A DNA stretch of 64,000 nucleotides from Peptococcaceae bacterium CEB3 (GTDB lineage: Bacteria > Bacillota > Desulfitobacteriia > Desulfitobacteriales > Desulfitobacteriaceae), in NCBI GenBank assembly GCA_001029295.1, contig LDXJ01000060.1:127-64126 (forward strand), read 5' to 3'. This document shows positions 51,877 through 60,818 of the stretch, piece after piece; the first letter of the stretch is position 1, and every line of letters starts with the position of its first letter. Below the pieces are notes generated by a model, which was not told the origin of the DNA, did not search any database, and was given only the letters and a program-made list of their open reading frames with translations. The position numbers and the translations under genes were made by a program.

Positions 51877-52027
51877 AAAAATCACGCGAGCACAAGCTGT
51901 TTCTACAAGCTGTTTCTGATTTAGACGTCGGTCTGCCGACGCGTCTTTCCGTGGATAAGGCCCGCAAAGAGAAAGGGTAATGATTGGGTCTGACAGTGAA
52001 ATAACGCGATCCGGTGACGATGAAACG

Positions 52028-52058
52028 AAAGAGCCCCCCTGATTCAGGGGGGCTCTTT
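52028..52058. terminator. Bidirectional terminator between uppP and the wall hydrolase
   Basis: AAAGAGCCCCCCTGATTCAG GGGGGCTCTTT, a perfect thirteen-base stem flanked by A and T runs, suited to both convergent genes. Confidence 0.85.
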
Positions 52059-52074
52059 GGCGGTGCGCCAAGAA

Positions 52075-53847
52075 TTAATTGTAGCGGCGGGCGCCCAGAT
52101 AGCGGGAGGTGTAAAACCTGTCGCCGAGGTTTGACACTTCGACGCCGCTGTTTGGGTTGGCGGCTTGAACAAAGCGGCCGCCCCCGATATAAATGCCGAC
52201 GTGAGACGCGCCTCTGGCATAGGTGGTGAAGAATACCAAATCGCCCGGCTGGAGGTTATCCATGCTCACCGGAGTACCGGAATCGAATTGCGCGAAAGAA
52301 GTACGCGGCAGGGATATGCCGAACTGGGCATAGACGTATTTGGTGAAACCGGAGCAGTCAAAGCCGCTGCGGTTGGTTCCGCCGAAGACGTAGGGCGATC
52401 CGACGTAACTGAGCGCACGATCGACGATATTGGAAGAACCGCCGCCGCCACGGGAGGCCGCAAAAGCGACGCTTATGGGACTCCGGCTGGGGCCTTTGGC
52501 GATGACTTGGCTGACAGAATGCTTGAGAACCTTTTCACTGAGTACCTTCTTCGAGGTATCGATGCCGTTCTTTTGTACGTAGGAATAGGTGATGGAGACG
52601 GCACCGTTGCTGCCCTGTTTGACGATGGAGGTCTGGCCGGGGGCGAGCTTATAATCCGCCTTGGTCACGACGTCAAAGGGAACGGTTTCCGTTCCGGTAT
52701 AGGTTCCCTTGCTCACCACTGTGAGATAAGGCTCGACGTTAACCAGTTTGATGACCTGCCCGGGATGCAGCTTCGTGTCTTTGGTCTCTCCCGGATTGCC
52801 GGCAAGAACTTCATCAGTCAGCATATTGTTCTTGCGGGCGATGAGCCACCAGGAGTCTTTGGGTTTGACGGTGTAATTCGTAGTGGTGGTTTTGCCGTCA
52901 ATCAGCGTCTTGAGGACTTGTGCGGGGGTTTCCACCTGACTGGGCGGCACGTTTTCCTCTTGGATGTTCAGGTTTTCGCCAAAAGCGACGGAGGTCACGT
53001 TGTTGTCCTGACCGGGTGTCACATAATGATCCCGATACTCCCGCAGGACTTTCTCCACATCGCTTTTGCTGGGCAGCACCGCGACCACGCTATTGTTAGC
53101 TTCCAGGGCGTAGCCGTTGAGGTAGAAACTCAACTTGCTTTCCAGGGCTTTTTCGCTTACCCCTGATTTGAGGTACAAGGCCCGATTGACTCGGACATTC
53201 GTGTATGTAATCTGATCGTGAGTCTTAGCCATGAGCCCGAATGGCCGGCCCTGCTGGGTGAGTGCCGTTTGAACGAGGCCCCTGCCGGCTTGAATAGTGC
53301 TAACCAGGCCGATTTGTTGACCGTCGACCATTACGGCGACCGCCGCGGTCGTGGTCGAGAGGTAATAGGTGAGTCCGCCGCCGAGGACTGCCAGAGCCGT
53401 TAGGCCGGCGATAACCGGTGGAGATTTCCAAGATACGTTTTTGGCAAACTTGCGGAAGAATAGGACGAGTTTTCTCGGCGCGTCAGTCTGACTGAACTTC
53501 TTCCGCGCTTGCGTCTGATTGAACTTCTCGACTTGGCGCAACACAAAAGTCTTCGAGGGTGACCATATACCGTGCCAAGTGAAGTCTTTCAGTGGTGGCA
53601 ACAAATCATGCCGAGTGAAGTCTTTCAGCGGCAACCATACCTCATGCTGAGTAAAGTTCTTCAGGGGTGACCATACCTCGTGCAGAGTAAAGTCTTTCAG
53701 GGGTAACCATACCCCGTGCCGAGTAAAGTACTTGAGGGATGATCGTACCCCATGCTGAGTAAAGTCCTTCAGGGGTGACCATACCCGGCGTTGTGCGAAG
53801 CTCTTGACGGGTGACAACGTGGGGTGTACACTCATGTGTTCGTTCAC
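52075..53847 (-). CDS. LysM-G5-NlpC/P60 cell-wall hydrolase with N-terminal tandem repeats
   Basis: The product is 590 residues. Residues about 10-105 are eight or so imperfect 12-residue repeats of the type HGVWLPLKDFTL, cytosolic. A membrane helix follows (VIAGLTALAVLGGGLTYYLS), then a beta-rich region, a LysM-like segment (TNYTVKPKDSWWLIARKNNM), a G5 domain (GTYTGTETVPFDVVTKADYK) and a C-terminal NlpC/P60 peptidase with catalytic Cys in SGFDCSGFTKYVYAQFG and His in GASHVGIYIGGGRF. The enzyme cleaves cell-wall peptides. A probable c-di-AMP riboswitch precedes it on the minus strand. GAAAGGTGAACGAACAC lies before ATG 53847. Confidence 0.9.
   Translation of the reverse strand: MNEHMSVHPTLSPVKSFAQRRVWSPLKDFTQHGVRSSLKYFTRHGVWLPLKDFTLHEVWSPLKNFTQHEVWLPLKDFTRHDLLPPLKDFTWHGIWSPSKTFVLRQVEKFNQTQARKKFSQTDAPRKLVLFFRKFAKNVSWKSPPVIAGLTALAVLGGGLTYYLSTTTAAVAVMVDGQQIGLVSTIQAGRGLVQTALTQQGRPFGLMAKTHDQITYTNVRVNRALYLKSGVSEKALESKLSFYLNGYALEANNSVVAVLPSKSDVEKVLREYRDHYVTPGQDNNVTSVAFGENLNIQEENVPPSQVETPAQVLKTLIDGKTTTTNYTVKPKDSWWLIARKNNMLTDEVLAGNPGETKDTKLHPGQVIKLVNVEPYLTVVSKGTYTGTETVPFDVVTKADYKLAPGQTSIVKQGSNGAVSITYSYVQKNGIDTSKKVLSEKVLKHSVSQVIAKGPSRSPISVAFAASRGGGGSSNIVDRALSYVGSPYVFGGTNRSGFDCSGFTKYVYAQFGISLPRTSFAQFDSGTPVSMDNLQPGDLVFFTTYARGASHVGIYIGGGRFVQAANPNSGVEVSNLGDRFYTSRYLGARRYN
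53530..53835 (-). repeat. 36-base tandem repeats coding for 12-residue units
   Basis: On the plus strand units such as GAGTAAAGTCTTTCAGGGGT-AACCATACC recur about eight times at a 36-base period. They preserve the frame and the residues W-x-PLKDFT. Confidence 0.85.
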
Positions 53848-53852
53848 CTTTC

Positions 53853-53997
53853 CTGGCCTACAGGGTTGTCAGCGGATTTGGGCAATAAGGTGTAAGCCCA
53901 TGGGCGCAGTTCGCTTTAAGTCCGCAAAGAAATGTCCCTGCTCCGGATGAACACGGATTCAGCCTGCATTAATCATCTCCTAAAGCAATCGCCGGTC
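53853..53997 (-). ncRNA. Probable ydaO/yuaA c-di-AMP riboswitch
   Basis: Read on the minus strand, the leader ends TTGCCCAAATCCGCTGACAA CCCTGTAGGC, resembling the ydaO 3' block (GCCCGAATCCGACAGCTAACC). It also contains GGAGCAGGGACATTTCTTTG and GCGAACTGCGCCCATGGGC, similar to the central pairing region. NlpC/P60 wall hydrolases are established targets of this riboswitch class in Bacillota. Some conserved bases differ (GACAACCC for CAGCTAACC), so it may be divergent or decayed. Confidence 0.6.
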
Positions 53998-53999
53998 CA

Positions 54000-54508
54000 A
54001 AGACGATCACTTAACAAATAATTAATATTCGACGCAAAGGGCGAATATCCTGCTTTCCTGTTGAGAAAATTCGTCAAGAAGCTTTTCTCCCCCAATAAAT
54101 ACCATAATATGCCGCCGGATACCGCCCGCAGCGAAGGTCAGTCCTTTGGTTTGCCCGGTTCCGCGCCACCTTGAGCTTCCGGCTCGTCCGCGGCATAGAG
54201 GCAGTAGTAGCGTTTAGAATAACCCGTATTGCCCCAGGTATACGTCGAAGGGGATCTCGGAAGCGGATGCGTTCAGCGGGGGGAAAGGAACAGCCCGGAC
54301 CGGAGCGGGTGAACGGCGCGGCGGGCGGTGGGGGCGGACCGGGGCGGAGGGGTAGAGTGGTACGGAAGGAGGTGGAGTGGACGATGCGGCAAAGCGGTGG
54401 AGTGGCGCGGCGGGTACGGTGCATGTGAAAGAGAAGCGTCAGGCGGATGGTGTAAAAGGGAATCCCAGCTGGAGGCAGTGAGCGGGTGGGTTCGGAAAGT
54501 TCTGATTT
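54000..54508. other. Gene-free, GC-rich low-complexity interval
   Basis: From about 54270 to 54480 the plus strand is strongly purine- and G-rich with irregular repeats (GGAGTGGACG, GTGGAGTGGCG). A short minus-strand frame (STYTWGNTGYSKRYYCLYAA) near 54160-54240 may be a gene relic. No supported gene. Confidence 0.45.
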
Positions 54509-54510
54509 GC

Positions 54511-54540
54511 TTGACGAATGGAAGCGATTAACCGTATAAT
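54511..54540 (+). promoter_or_regulatory. SigA-type promoter of the CoA transferase
   Basis: TTGACG at 54511-54516 and TATAAT at 54535-54540, 18-base spacer, about 100 bases before the gene. Confidence 0.75.
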
Positions 54541-54638
54541 TACCGTATTATAAGAAGCGGGATTCTGGCCGGTGCATATTTATACAGAAATAAATCGGGC
54601 GGGAAACGGTGGAGCAAAAAAGTATGGGGGAATGTGAA

Positions 54639-55934
54639 ATGTCGATCGACGAGCTTTACAAGCAGAAGCGGATGCATCCGGATGAGGCTGTCCGGCAGTT
54701 GCGTGATGGAGATTTTGTCATTGTTCCCACAGGGGTGGGCGAACCACCGACATTGTTAACGGCCCTGTCCAACCACCGGCGAGAGTTTCAGGATGTGAAA
54801 GTGAGCCAAATCCTGCCTGTGCGTACTTATGGTTATATCGATCCGGATACGGCTGAGCATGTCCGGCATGTGGCCCTGTTTTTCGGCTCCCCCACCCGCC
54901 CGGGTGGGCAGGAGGGCTGGACGGATTACATCCCCAACTATTTTTCCGAAATACCCGGCCTCATTTCCCGAGGGCACGTTCCCGCCGACGCCGTTTTGGC
55001 CATGGCATCCCCAATGGACAAACACGGCTATTTCTCCGTCAGCCTGGGCACGGACTATACGATGGCGGCGATCGCCAAGGCGCGGGCGGTAGTGCTCGAG
55101 GTGAACCCCAATGCTCCTTTCACTTTCGGGGCCTGTCACGTTCATATTTCCCAGGTAGCGGCTTTGGTTGAGAGCACGGATCCCATCCTGGAAGTGGGCC
55201 TGCCCAAGATCGGGCCTGTGCAAGAGGCCATCGGCGGGTATGTCGCGGCTATGATCGAGGACGGATCCACCTTGCAGATCGGTTACGGCGGCATTCCGGA
55301 TGCCGTCGTGATGCAGCTGACAGATAAACATGAACTGGGAATTCACACGGAAATGGTGGGTGACGGGATCCTGACTTTGATCGAAAGCGGGGCCGTGACT
55401 AACCGGAGGAAGAACTACCTGCCGGGGAAAATGGTGGCGACGTTCGCACTCGGCTCAAAGAAGCTCTATCAGTTCATGGACCGGAATCCCGTTTTGGAAA
55501 TGCACCCGGTGAATTATACCAATGACCCATACCTGGCCGGGCAAAACGACAACCTGATCACGATCAACGCTTCCATGGAGGTGGATTTTCTGGGGCAATG
55601 CGGGTCGGAGAGTCTTGGCACTCTGCCGGTTTCGGGGACAGGCGGGCAGGCGGATTTTGTACGGGCAGGCAATCGTTCGCGCGGGGGAAAATCGTTTATC
55701 GTCCTGCCCTCGACGGCTAAGAATAATACGGTCTCACGCATCGTGCCCACCCTGACCCCGGGGTGTGCGGTGACCACGAGCAAAAACGATGTCAACTATG
55801 TAGTGACGGAATACGGGCTGGCCCAATTGCGCGGCAAGTCGGCCAAGCAGAGGGCAAGGGAGCTGATTGGTATCGCTCATCCGGATTTCCGTCCGGAATT
55901 GACGGAAGCCGCCAGACGCATGAGGATCATCTAA
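54639..55934 (+). CDS. 4-hydroxybutyrate/acetate-type CoA transferase
   Basis: The product is 431 residues. Family I-type CoA transferase (AcetylCoA hydrolase/transferase): DELYKQKRMHPDEAVRQL at the start, GYGGIPDAVVMQL, the catalytic Glu in GIHTEMVGDGILTLIESGAV, and GTGGQADFVRAGNRSRGGKS near the C-terminus. It exchanges CoA between acyl-CoA and a free acid such as acetate, butyrate or 4-hydroxybutyrate; substrate is not deducible. I start at ATG 54639 because GGGGGAA lies about seven bases upstream and the family begins here; GTG 54609 is possible. It is a single gene with its own promoter and terminator. Confidence 0.9.
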   Translation: MSIDELYKQKRMHPDEAVRQLRDGDFVIVPTGVGEPPTLLTALSNHRREFQDVKVSQILPVRTYGYIDPDTAEHVRHVALFFGSPTRPGGQEGWTDYIPNYFSEIPGLISRGHVPADAVLAMASPMDKHGYFSVSLGTDYTMAAIAKARAVVLEVNPNAPFTFGACHVHISQVAALVESTDPILEVGLPKIGPVQEAIGGYVAAMIEDGSTLQIGYGGIPDAVVMQLTDKHELGIHTEMVGDGILTLIESGAVTNRRKNYLPGKMVATFALGSKKLYQFMDRNPVLEMHPVNYTNDPYLAGQNDNLITINASMEVDFLGQCGSESLGTLPVSGTGGQADFVRAGNRSRGGKSFIVLPSTAKNNTVSRIVPTLTPGCAVTTSKNDVNYVVTEYGLAQLRGKSAKQRARELIGIAHPDFRPELTEAARRMRII

Positions 55935-56030
55935 CGAGAGAACGGGACAGACCAAACTAGACCAAAGACCACCTCATGGCAGAAGCCATCTGAAACCAGG
56001 GGTTTCCGCGTGAAGCATTTGGTGAAATTT

Positions 56031-56079
56031 AAGTTGCCTCGGGTTCCCGGCGGGGGGAATCTTGAGGCAACTTTTTTTT
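56031..56079 (+). terminator. Rho-independent terminator after the CoA transferase
   Basis: AAGTTGCCTC ... TGAGGCAACTT followed by seven more T, with a 25-base loop containing a second small hairpin. Confidence 0.8.
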
Positions 56080-56347
56080 CGTTATCCAATCAACATCCAG
56101 AATACAGGGAACCCATCTCACTTGTAGAAACGGGAGTCTGCCGAGTTCATTCAGCTTTTGGCTCGAGCTGGAGAGTGGATGTTTTAAAAGGTGGCACACT
56201 AGCTATGACATCATGTGAGTATCTTCGGGTTGAATTTCATTTTTGGCTGGGGTTATAATTGTATTTGCAAGAAACGAAATAAAAAGATCTAAAAGTCTGA
56301 GAAATATGTTGTGGGATGAAGTTGTTGGGCTAAGGGGTGAGAACCGC

Positions 56348-58447
56348 ATGATTAAACTGAGTTTGCGACAGACGGATTTATTCAGGAAGCTCGTCGACAA
56401 AGAGAAAGTCACGGTTCAAGGTTTTGCCCAGGAAAACCACATCAGCGTACGGACGGTTTATCGGGAAATTGACAATGTCAACCAGGAAATCGCGCTTTTC
56501 AGGGTGAAAATCGTCAACCGCGGAGAAGGTCTGGCCTTGGAGGGGAACGCGGAACAGATCATTAACCTGAAGTTAAATATCCCCGGCGTTGATTCTGTCA
56601 TGAAAGTTGAGAATAGAAAGAATCTGATCCTGAGTGAACTTTTGCAGGGGCACGGACCGGTCAAGACCCATTACTTCGCCAACAAATTTCACGTCTCCAA
56701 CGCAGCCGTCAGTTATTATTTAAAAGACATCAAGGAATGGCTGGAGAAGAAAAACATCGCCCTGATTTCCAAACCCGGGGTGGGAATTTACATTGAAGCA
56801 GAGGAAAAGGCCATCAGGCAGGCCATTATTGATCTCCTGTATAAAAATTACAGTGCTGATGAGTTGGCGGGCTTTTTGCAAAAGAGTTTTGCCTCCGGGG
56901 ATGACGTGACGGATGAGACGTTGAAACATGAGTTGGATGCGCGCCTTTTAAATATGATCGATTACCACACGATCAAGATTATCGAAAAGGCTCTGTTAGA
57001 TTTTGAGGAGCAGGTCGACTACCAGATCGAAGACCGTCTTTATATCGAGCTTTCCATTCATTTGGCCTTGGCGATCCGCAGGCTCCTCAACGGGGAAAAA
57101 ATCGACCTGGACAGCGGAACCCTGGCAGATTTGAAAAAAGCGCAAGAATATACCTACGCGGAGATGATCGCCCACTTCATTGAGAAGGAAATTCCTTTAG
57201 AAATCCCGGAGGCTGAGATTGGGTACATGACTATCCACCTCCAAGGGGTGAGGATAGGAAGCCGCGTCCTTCAGGTCGAGGAGCAATATTTGGCGACGCT
57301 GACGGCCAAGATTATCAAAGAAGCGTCGGATTTGTTCGCTTTGGATTTCCGGCAAGACCAAACTTTGCAAAAAGACCTGAAGACACACCTCCTGTACTCA
57401 CTCTACCGCCTGCGGAGTGGTTTCAAGATCCGCAATCCCCTGGTGATTCGGATCAAAGAGGAGTATGCCCTGATGTTCGACGGTTGCCGGACGGTTCTGA
57501 GCAAGGTTCTGGAGGAGGATTCGGGGCTGGAAGTCACGGATGATGAGGTCGGCTATGTCACGATGCATTTCCTGGCCTCGCGGGAGCGGCTAAAGGGTCA
57601 GTCGGCCAAGATCGATGCCCTGCTGGTCTGTGCCAGCGGGATAGGGACCTCCCGCATGCTGGTGGCCAAGCTGAAGAATGTTCCCCAGCTGAACGTGGTC
57701 GCCACCGCGTCCGTGCTTAAAATCGCCGAGGCCATGGAAAAATATAATCCGAAGGTCATACTTTCGACGATTCCCCTGCAGAGGGACGACATTAAGGTCA
57801 TCGTAATCAATCCGCTCTTCCTCCCGGAGGATGTAAAGAAGCTGGAACGGGAACTGAATTTAAAGATCAGTTTCCGGGCTGAGGAACAGGGTCCCGCTCC
57901 CCGGCAGGAATACCTGGACCAAGTCAGAGCCATCAAAGACTATGGAACCCAGGTCAGTATTCTGACGAAAAATGTTTGTTTTGCTGCGATTCATTCCCGT
58001 CAAAGCAAGGGGATCGTGACGGAGCTTTTGCGGGAGCTGGCCGGGCGGCAACTGCTGAAGGAAGCTCAGGTTCAAAGCCTGCGTGGTACTCTGCTCGACA
58101 GGGAAGGAAGGGGTACCATCGTCCTCCCTCAACGGAATTTTGCCATTTATCATTGCGCAAGCGCGGAGATCAGCGAACCGATGGTGGCGGTGGGCCGCCT
58201 GGACAAGCCCGTGCAGCTGTTAAACCTTTTGGGCAAGAAGGAGCAAGTAACGACCGCCTTTCTCATGCTGGCGCCCGCGGAGGTCAGAGAAAGCCTGGAA
58301 GTCATCGGGGACATCTCCGGGGTCATGATCGAGGAGGGGGACTTTGTTTCCCGGATCAACGCGAGTTCCGGGGTGGAGGAATGCCGGGCTTTGCTGGAGG
58401 AAGCTTTGCTCAAAAAGTTGTCCCAACAGATCAGAAGATTAGGGTGA
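56348..58447 (+). CDS. PRD-containing transcriptional activator (MtlR/LicR type) with EIIB and EIIA modules
   Basis: The product is 699 residues. Layout: HTH_11 and HTH/Mga-like domains (QGFAQENHISVRTVYREIDN; ANKFHVSNAAVSYYLKDIKE), PRD1 with His in YIELSIHLALAIRRL and GYMTIHLQG, PRD2 with LKTHLLYSLYRL and EVGYVTMHFLAS, a GatB-like EIIB (DALLVCASGIGTSRMLVAKL, Cys site) and an EIIA-2 domain (AIHSRQSKGIVTELLRELAG, NFAIYHCASAEI). Phosphorylation by PTS components at PRD and EII sites controls activity. I start at ATG 56348 because GGGGTGAGAACCGC precedes it. The downstream PTS genes are the likely targets. AT-rich promoter-like TATAAT lies at 56253. Confidence 0.9.
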   Translation: MIKLSLRQTDLFRKLVDKEKVTVQGFAQENHISVRTVYREIDNVNQEIALFRVKIVNRGEGLALEGNAEQIINLKLNIPGVDSVMKVENRKNLILSELLQGHGPVKTHYFANKFHVSNAAVSYYLKDIKEWLEKKNIALISKPGVGIYIEAEEKAIRQAIIDLLYKNYSADELAGFLQKSFASGDDVTDETLKHELDARLLNMIDYHTIKIIEKALLDFEEQVDYQIEDRLYIELSIHLALAIRRLLNGEKIDLDSGTLADLKKAQEYTYAEMIAHFIEKEIPLEIPEAEIGYMTIHLQGVRIGSRVLQVEEQYLATLTAKIIKEASDLFALDFRQDQTLQKDLKTHLLYSLYRLRSGFKIRNPLVIRIKEEYALMFDGCRTVLSKVLEEDSGLEVTDDEVGYVTMHFLASRERLKGQSAKIDALLVCASGIGTSRMLVAKLKNVPQLNVVATASVLKIAEAMEKYNPKVILSTIPLQRDDIKVIVINPLFLPEDVKKLERELNLKISFRAEEQGPAPRQEYLDQVRAIKDYGTQVSILTKNVCFAAIHSRQSKGIVTELLRELAGRQLLKEAQVQSLRGTLLDREGRGTIVLPQRNFAIYHCASAEISEPMVAVGRLDKPVQLLNLLGKKEQVTTAFLMLAPAEVRESLEVIGDISGVMIEEGDFVSRINASSGVEECRALLEEALLKKLSQQIRRLG

Positions 58448-58464
58448 GGAAAGGGGTGATCAGG

Positions 58465-58797
58465 ATGATTCAAGGAGGCAAATATTTATCCATTTCCAAA
58501 AAGCAAATCTTCTTCTTCTATGCTCTTTTGGCCGCTGTTTGGCTGTGGGAGTCTGTGAGCGAACTCAGCCGGAACAATATAGGGGCCGGGCTCTTGCTCT
58601 TTCTCTTCGGGGCCGGTTTTCTCGCCGCCTTATATGGAATCCAGAGCTATTTCAGCAAGATGCTGCGGCTCTACCAGAGCAACTTGACCAAAGCAAGGGC
58701 TAAGGGCCGGAAGTCGGGGGCCCAAGGGCTGGCATCCGCGGACATTCGAAGGAAAAACGGAAGTCAAAGGCCGCAAGCCCGAGCCTCGGCAAAATAG
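58465..58797 (+). CDS. Small two-helix membrane protein between the regulator and PTS genes
   Basis: The product is 110 residues from ATG 58465, after GAGGAAAGGGGTGATCAGG. Two hydrophobic helices (QIFFFYALLAAVWLWESVSE; IGAGLLLFLFGAGFLAALYG) are followed by a basic, Arg/Ser/Gln-rich cytosolic tail (KARAKGRKSGAQGLASADIR). I do not recognise the family. It lies 17 bases after the regulator stop and about 100 before the IIB gene, so it is probably in the PTS operon. Confidence 0.65.
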   Translation: MIQGGKYLSISKKQIFFFYALLAAVWLWESVSELSRNNIGAGLLLFLFGAGFLAALYGIQSYFSKMLRLYQSNLTKARAKGRKSGAQGLASADIRRKNGSQRPQARASAK

Positions 58798-58900
58798 GCG
58801 GGGTATCTGGGCTGAAAGGCAGCCGCGCCGAGGACGTACGGAGTCGCCGCGTGGGTCCTTTGGCCGCCGGGACAAAAAGTATACAAGGAGGGTATCAGAC

Positions 58901-59215
58901 ATGAAAGCGATTATTCTTTGCAGTTGGGGTGCCACATCGAGTTCTCTGGCGAAAAGCGTCACGGATGAAGCCAAGAGGAGAAATCTGGATATTGTGGTCG
59001 ACGCCGGAGGGACGGGGGAATTTAAGAAGAAAGCCGCTGACTATTCCGTCGCTTTGCTGGAGCCGCAGGTCAGGCACCTGAAGAAGGAGATTGAGGAGGC
59101 GGCGGCCAAATACGGCATCCCTGTGGCTTTGGTGGACATGCAGGCCTTTGCTACCATGAACGGCGGGAAGGTGCTTGACCAAATTCTGGCCTTGACCAAG
59201 GAGGTTGAGTCATGA
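58901..59215 (+). CDS. PTS lactose/cellobiose-type IIB component
   Basis: The product is 104 residues. IIB of the lactose/cellobiose family: MKAIILCSWGATSSSLAKSV carries the phospho-Cys at position 8. The following residues (CSWGATSS) differ from the usual CSAGMSTS, so the phosphate loop is atypical. Later YSVALLEPQVRHLKKEIEEA AAKYGIPVALVDMQAFATMN is normal for the family. AAGGAGGGTATCAGAC precedes ATG. It overlaps the IIC gene by four bases. Confidence 0.88.
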   Translation: MKAIILCSWGATSSSLAKSVTDEAKRRNLDIVVDAGGTGEFKKKAADYSVALLEPQVRHLKKEIEEAAAKYGIPVALVDMQAFATMNGGKVLDQILALTKEVES

Positions 59216-60537
59216 AAAACAGCCGCTTTATGGCGTGGATGGATGAGCACTTTATGCCGGTCCTGGCCAGAATTGCCCAAAACATCTATCTGCAGTCAAT
59301 TCGAGATGCCTTTTGCATTTTTGCTCTGCCTCTGATTATCACCGGCTCGGTCTTTTTGATTATCTCCAACCCGCCGGTGGCCTTGCACTGGGGTATCATT
59401 ACCGCTTGGAACAACGCTATTACTCCCATTCAGCCCCAGATCCTCATTGCGTTTAATTTGAGCTTCGGGATCATGGCTCTGATGGTGGCTTTCGGCACTG
59501 CCTACAGTTTGGCTTCGAGATGGGACTTGGATGACGCGATGGCCGGCATCCTGTCCATGGTATCTTTCCTCATCGTCAGTTTTCCGGCCTCGGACATCAC
59601 GAAAGTGCCTTTTGGGGATGTTCTCAATTATCTTGGGGGCGAGGGTTTGTTTGTCGCCATCCTGCTCGGGATCATGACGGCCAAGATCATGAAGTTTTTC
59701 GGCGAGAAAGGGCTTGTCATCAAGATGCCGGCGGGGGTTCCGCCTTATGTCGTGCGTACTTTCACGGCTCTGGTGCCGTTCTTCTTCATGATTACGTTTT
59801 CCTGGGCCCTGGAATGGACGGTTTGGGCACATTTTCACATTACCTTGCCCCAATTGGTCCTAGAAATCTTTAAACCGCTGGTGGCGGCATCTGACAGTTA
59901 TCCGGCGGCGGTGGCTGAAATCGTCCTGATGATGCTGCTCTGGTCTTTGGGCATTCACGGTATGAATGTCGTTTCCTCTGTGGCTTATCCTTTCTGGATG
60001 ACCCAGTTGGCTGCGAACGACGCGGCACTCAAAGCAGGCCGGCCCTTACCGGGAATTGTGACCGAACCTTTCTTCCACATGTTTACGCATATCGGCGGTT
60101 CCGGGCTGACTTGGCCTTTGACGATCATGTTTTTGCTGTCGGCTTCCAAGCAGTTAAAAGCGATTGGGAAGACGGAAATCATTCCGGCTATTTTCAACAT
60201 CAATGAACCGATTATTTTCGGCGCGCCTCTGGTTCTTAATCCCATCATGTTCATACCTTTTATCCTGGCTCCTTTGGCAGCCGTGACAATTAACTACGCC
60301 GCTTTTGCCTTCAACCTGGTGCCGAGGATCGTGACTCAGCCGTCCTTTACCACGCCTGTTTTTCTGGGCGGGATTATTGCCACCGGGGGATATTGGCAAG
60401 GGGCCGCGCTGCAGGCGGTGAATCTGGTCGTGGCGGCCTTGATTTACTATCCGTTCTTCAAGATGTATGAGAAAGAGCTGGTGGCTAACGAGACAGCCGC
60501 GGGAGAAGAGGAAGCGGAAACTGCGCTCGCCGGTTAA
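59212..60537 (+). CDS. PTS lactose/cellobiose-type IIC permease
   Basis: The product is 441 residues with about ten membrane helices. Family IIC features: DAFCIFALPLIITGSVFLII near the start, LWSLGIHGMNVVSSVAYPFW with the conserved His-Gly, PIIFGAPLVLNPIMFIPFIL with NEP just before (NINEPIIFGAP), the conserved sugar-site motif. It transports and phosphorylates a beta-glucoside or chitobiose-like sugar; specificity cannot be read. It is coupled to IIB. The IIA gene lies 280 bases downstream beyond a tandem repeat. Confidence 0.92.
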   Translation: MKNSRFMAWMDEHFMPVLARIAQNIYLQSIRDAFCIFALPLIITGSVFLIISNPPVALHWGIITAWNNAITPIQPQILIAFNLSFGIMALMVAFGTAYSLASRWDLDDAMAGILSMVSFLIVSFPASDITKVPFGDVLNYLGGEGLFVAILLGIMTAKIMKFFGEKGLVIKMPAGVPPYVVRTFTALVPFFFMITFSWALEWTVWAHFHITLPQLVLEIFKPLVAASDSYPAAVAEIVLMMLLWSLGIHGMNVVSSVAYPFWMTQLAANDAALKAGRPLPGIVTEPFFHMFTHIGGSGLTWPLTIMFLLSASKQLKAIGKTEIIPAIFNINEPIIFGAPLVLNPIMFIPFILAPLAAVTINYAAFAFNLVPRIVTQPSFTTPVFLGGIIATGGYWQGAALQAVNLVVAALIYYPFFKMYEKELVANETAAGEEEAETALAG

Positions 60538-60690
60538 GTGAGGGGAGAGTTGGGGAAGAACTCTGCGGCAGTTGAGGAAGAGCTCAGCGCGAGTTGAGGG
60601 AGAGTTCAGCGCGAGTTGAGGGAGAGTTCAGCGCGAGCTGAGGAAGAGCTCAGTGAGTTGAGGAAGAGCTTAGCGAGAGTTACGCCAAGT
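60538..60690 (+). repeat. 22-base tandem repeat between IIC and IIA genes
   Basis: About six imperfect copies of GAGTTGAGGGAGAGTTCAGCGC, two of them (60593-60636) nearly exact. Confidence 0.85.
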
Positions 60691-60818
60691 GGCGGGGAAC
60701 TCGGTCAGTGACGTGAGCTTCCGTACTTGGAGGAGTCTGACGTGAGGACAAAAAATTGGCGCCGGATGGTGTCTGCACCGAGGCCGGGCCGGCAAAAGAA
60801 AAGTGAGGAGGTACACAG

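Noticed and set aside
54171-54428. Gly/Arg-rich ORF before the CoA transferase
   Set aside because: Product is low-complexity from G-rich DNA with no start signal; the clear promoter for the transferase lies after it.
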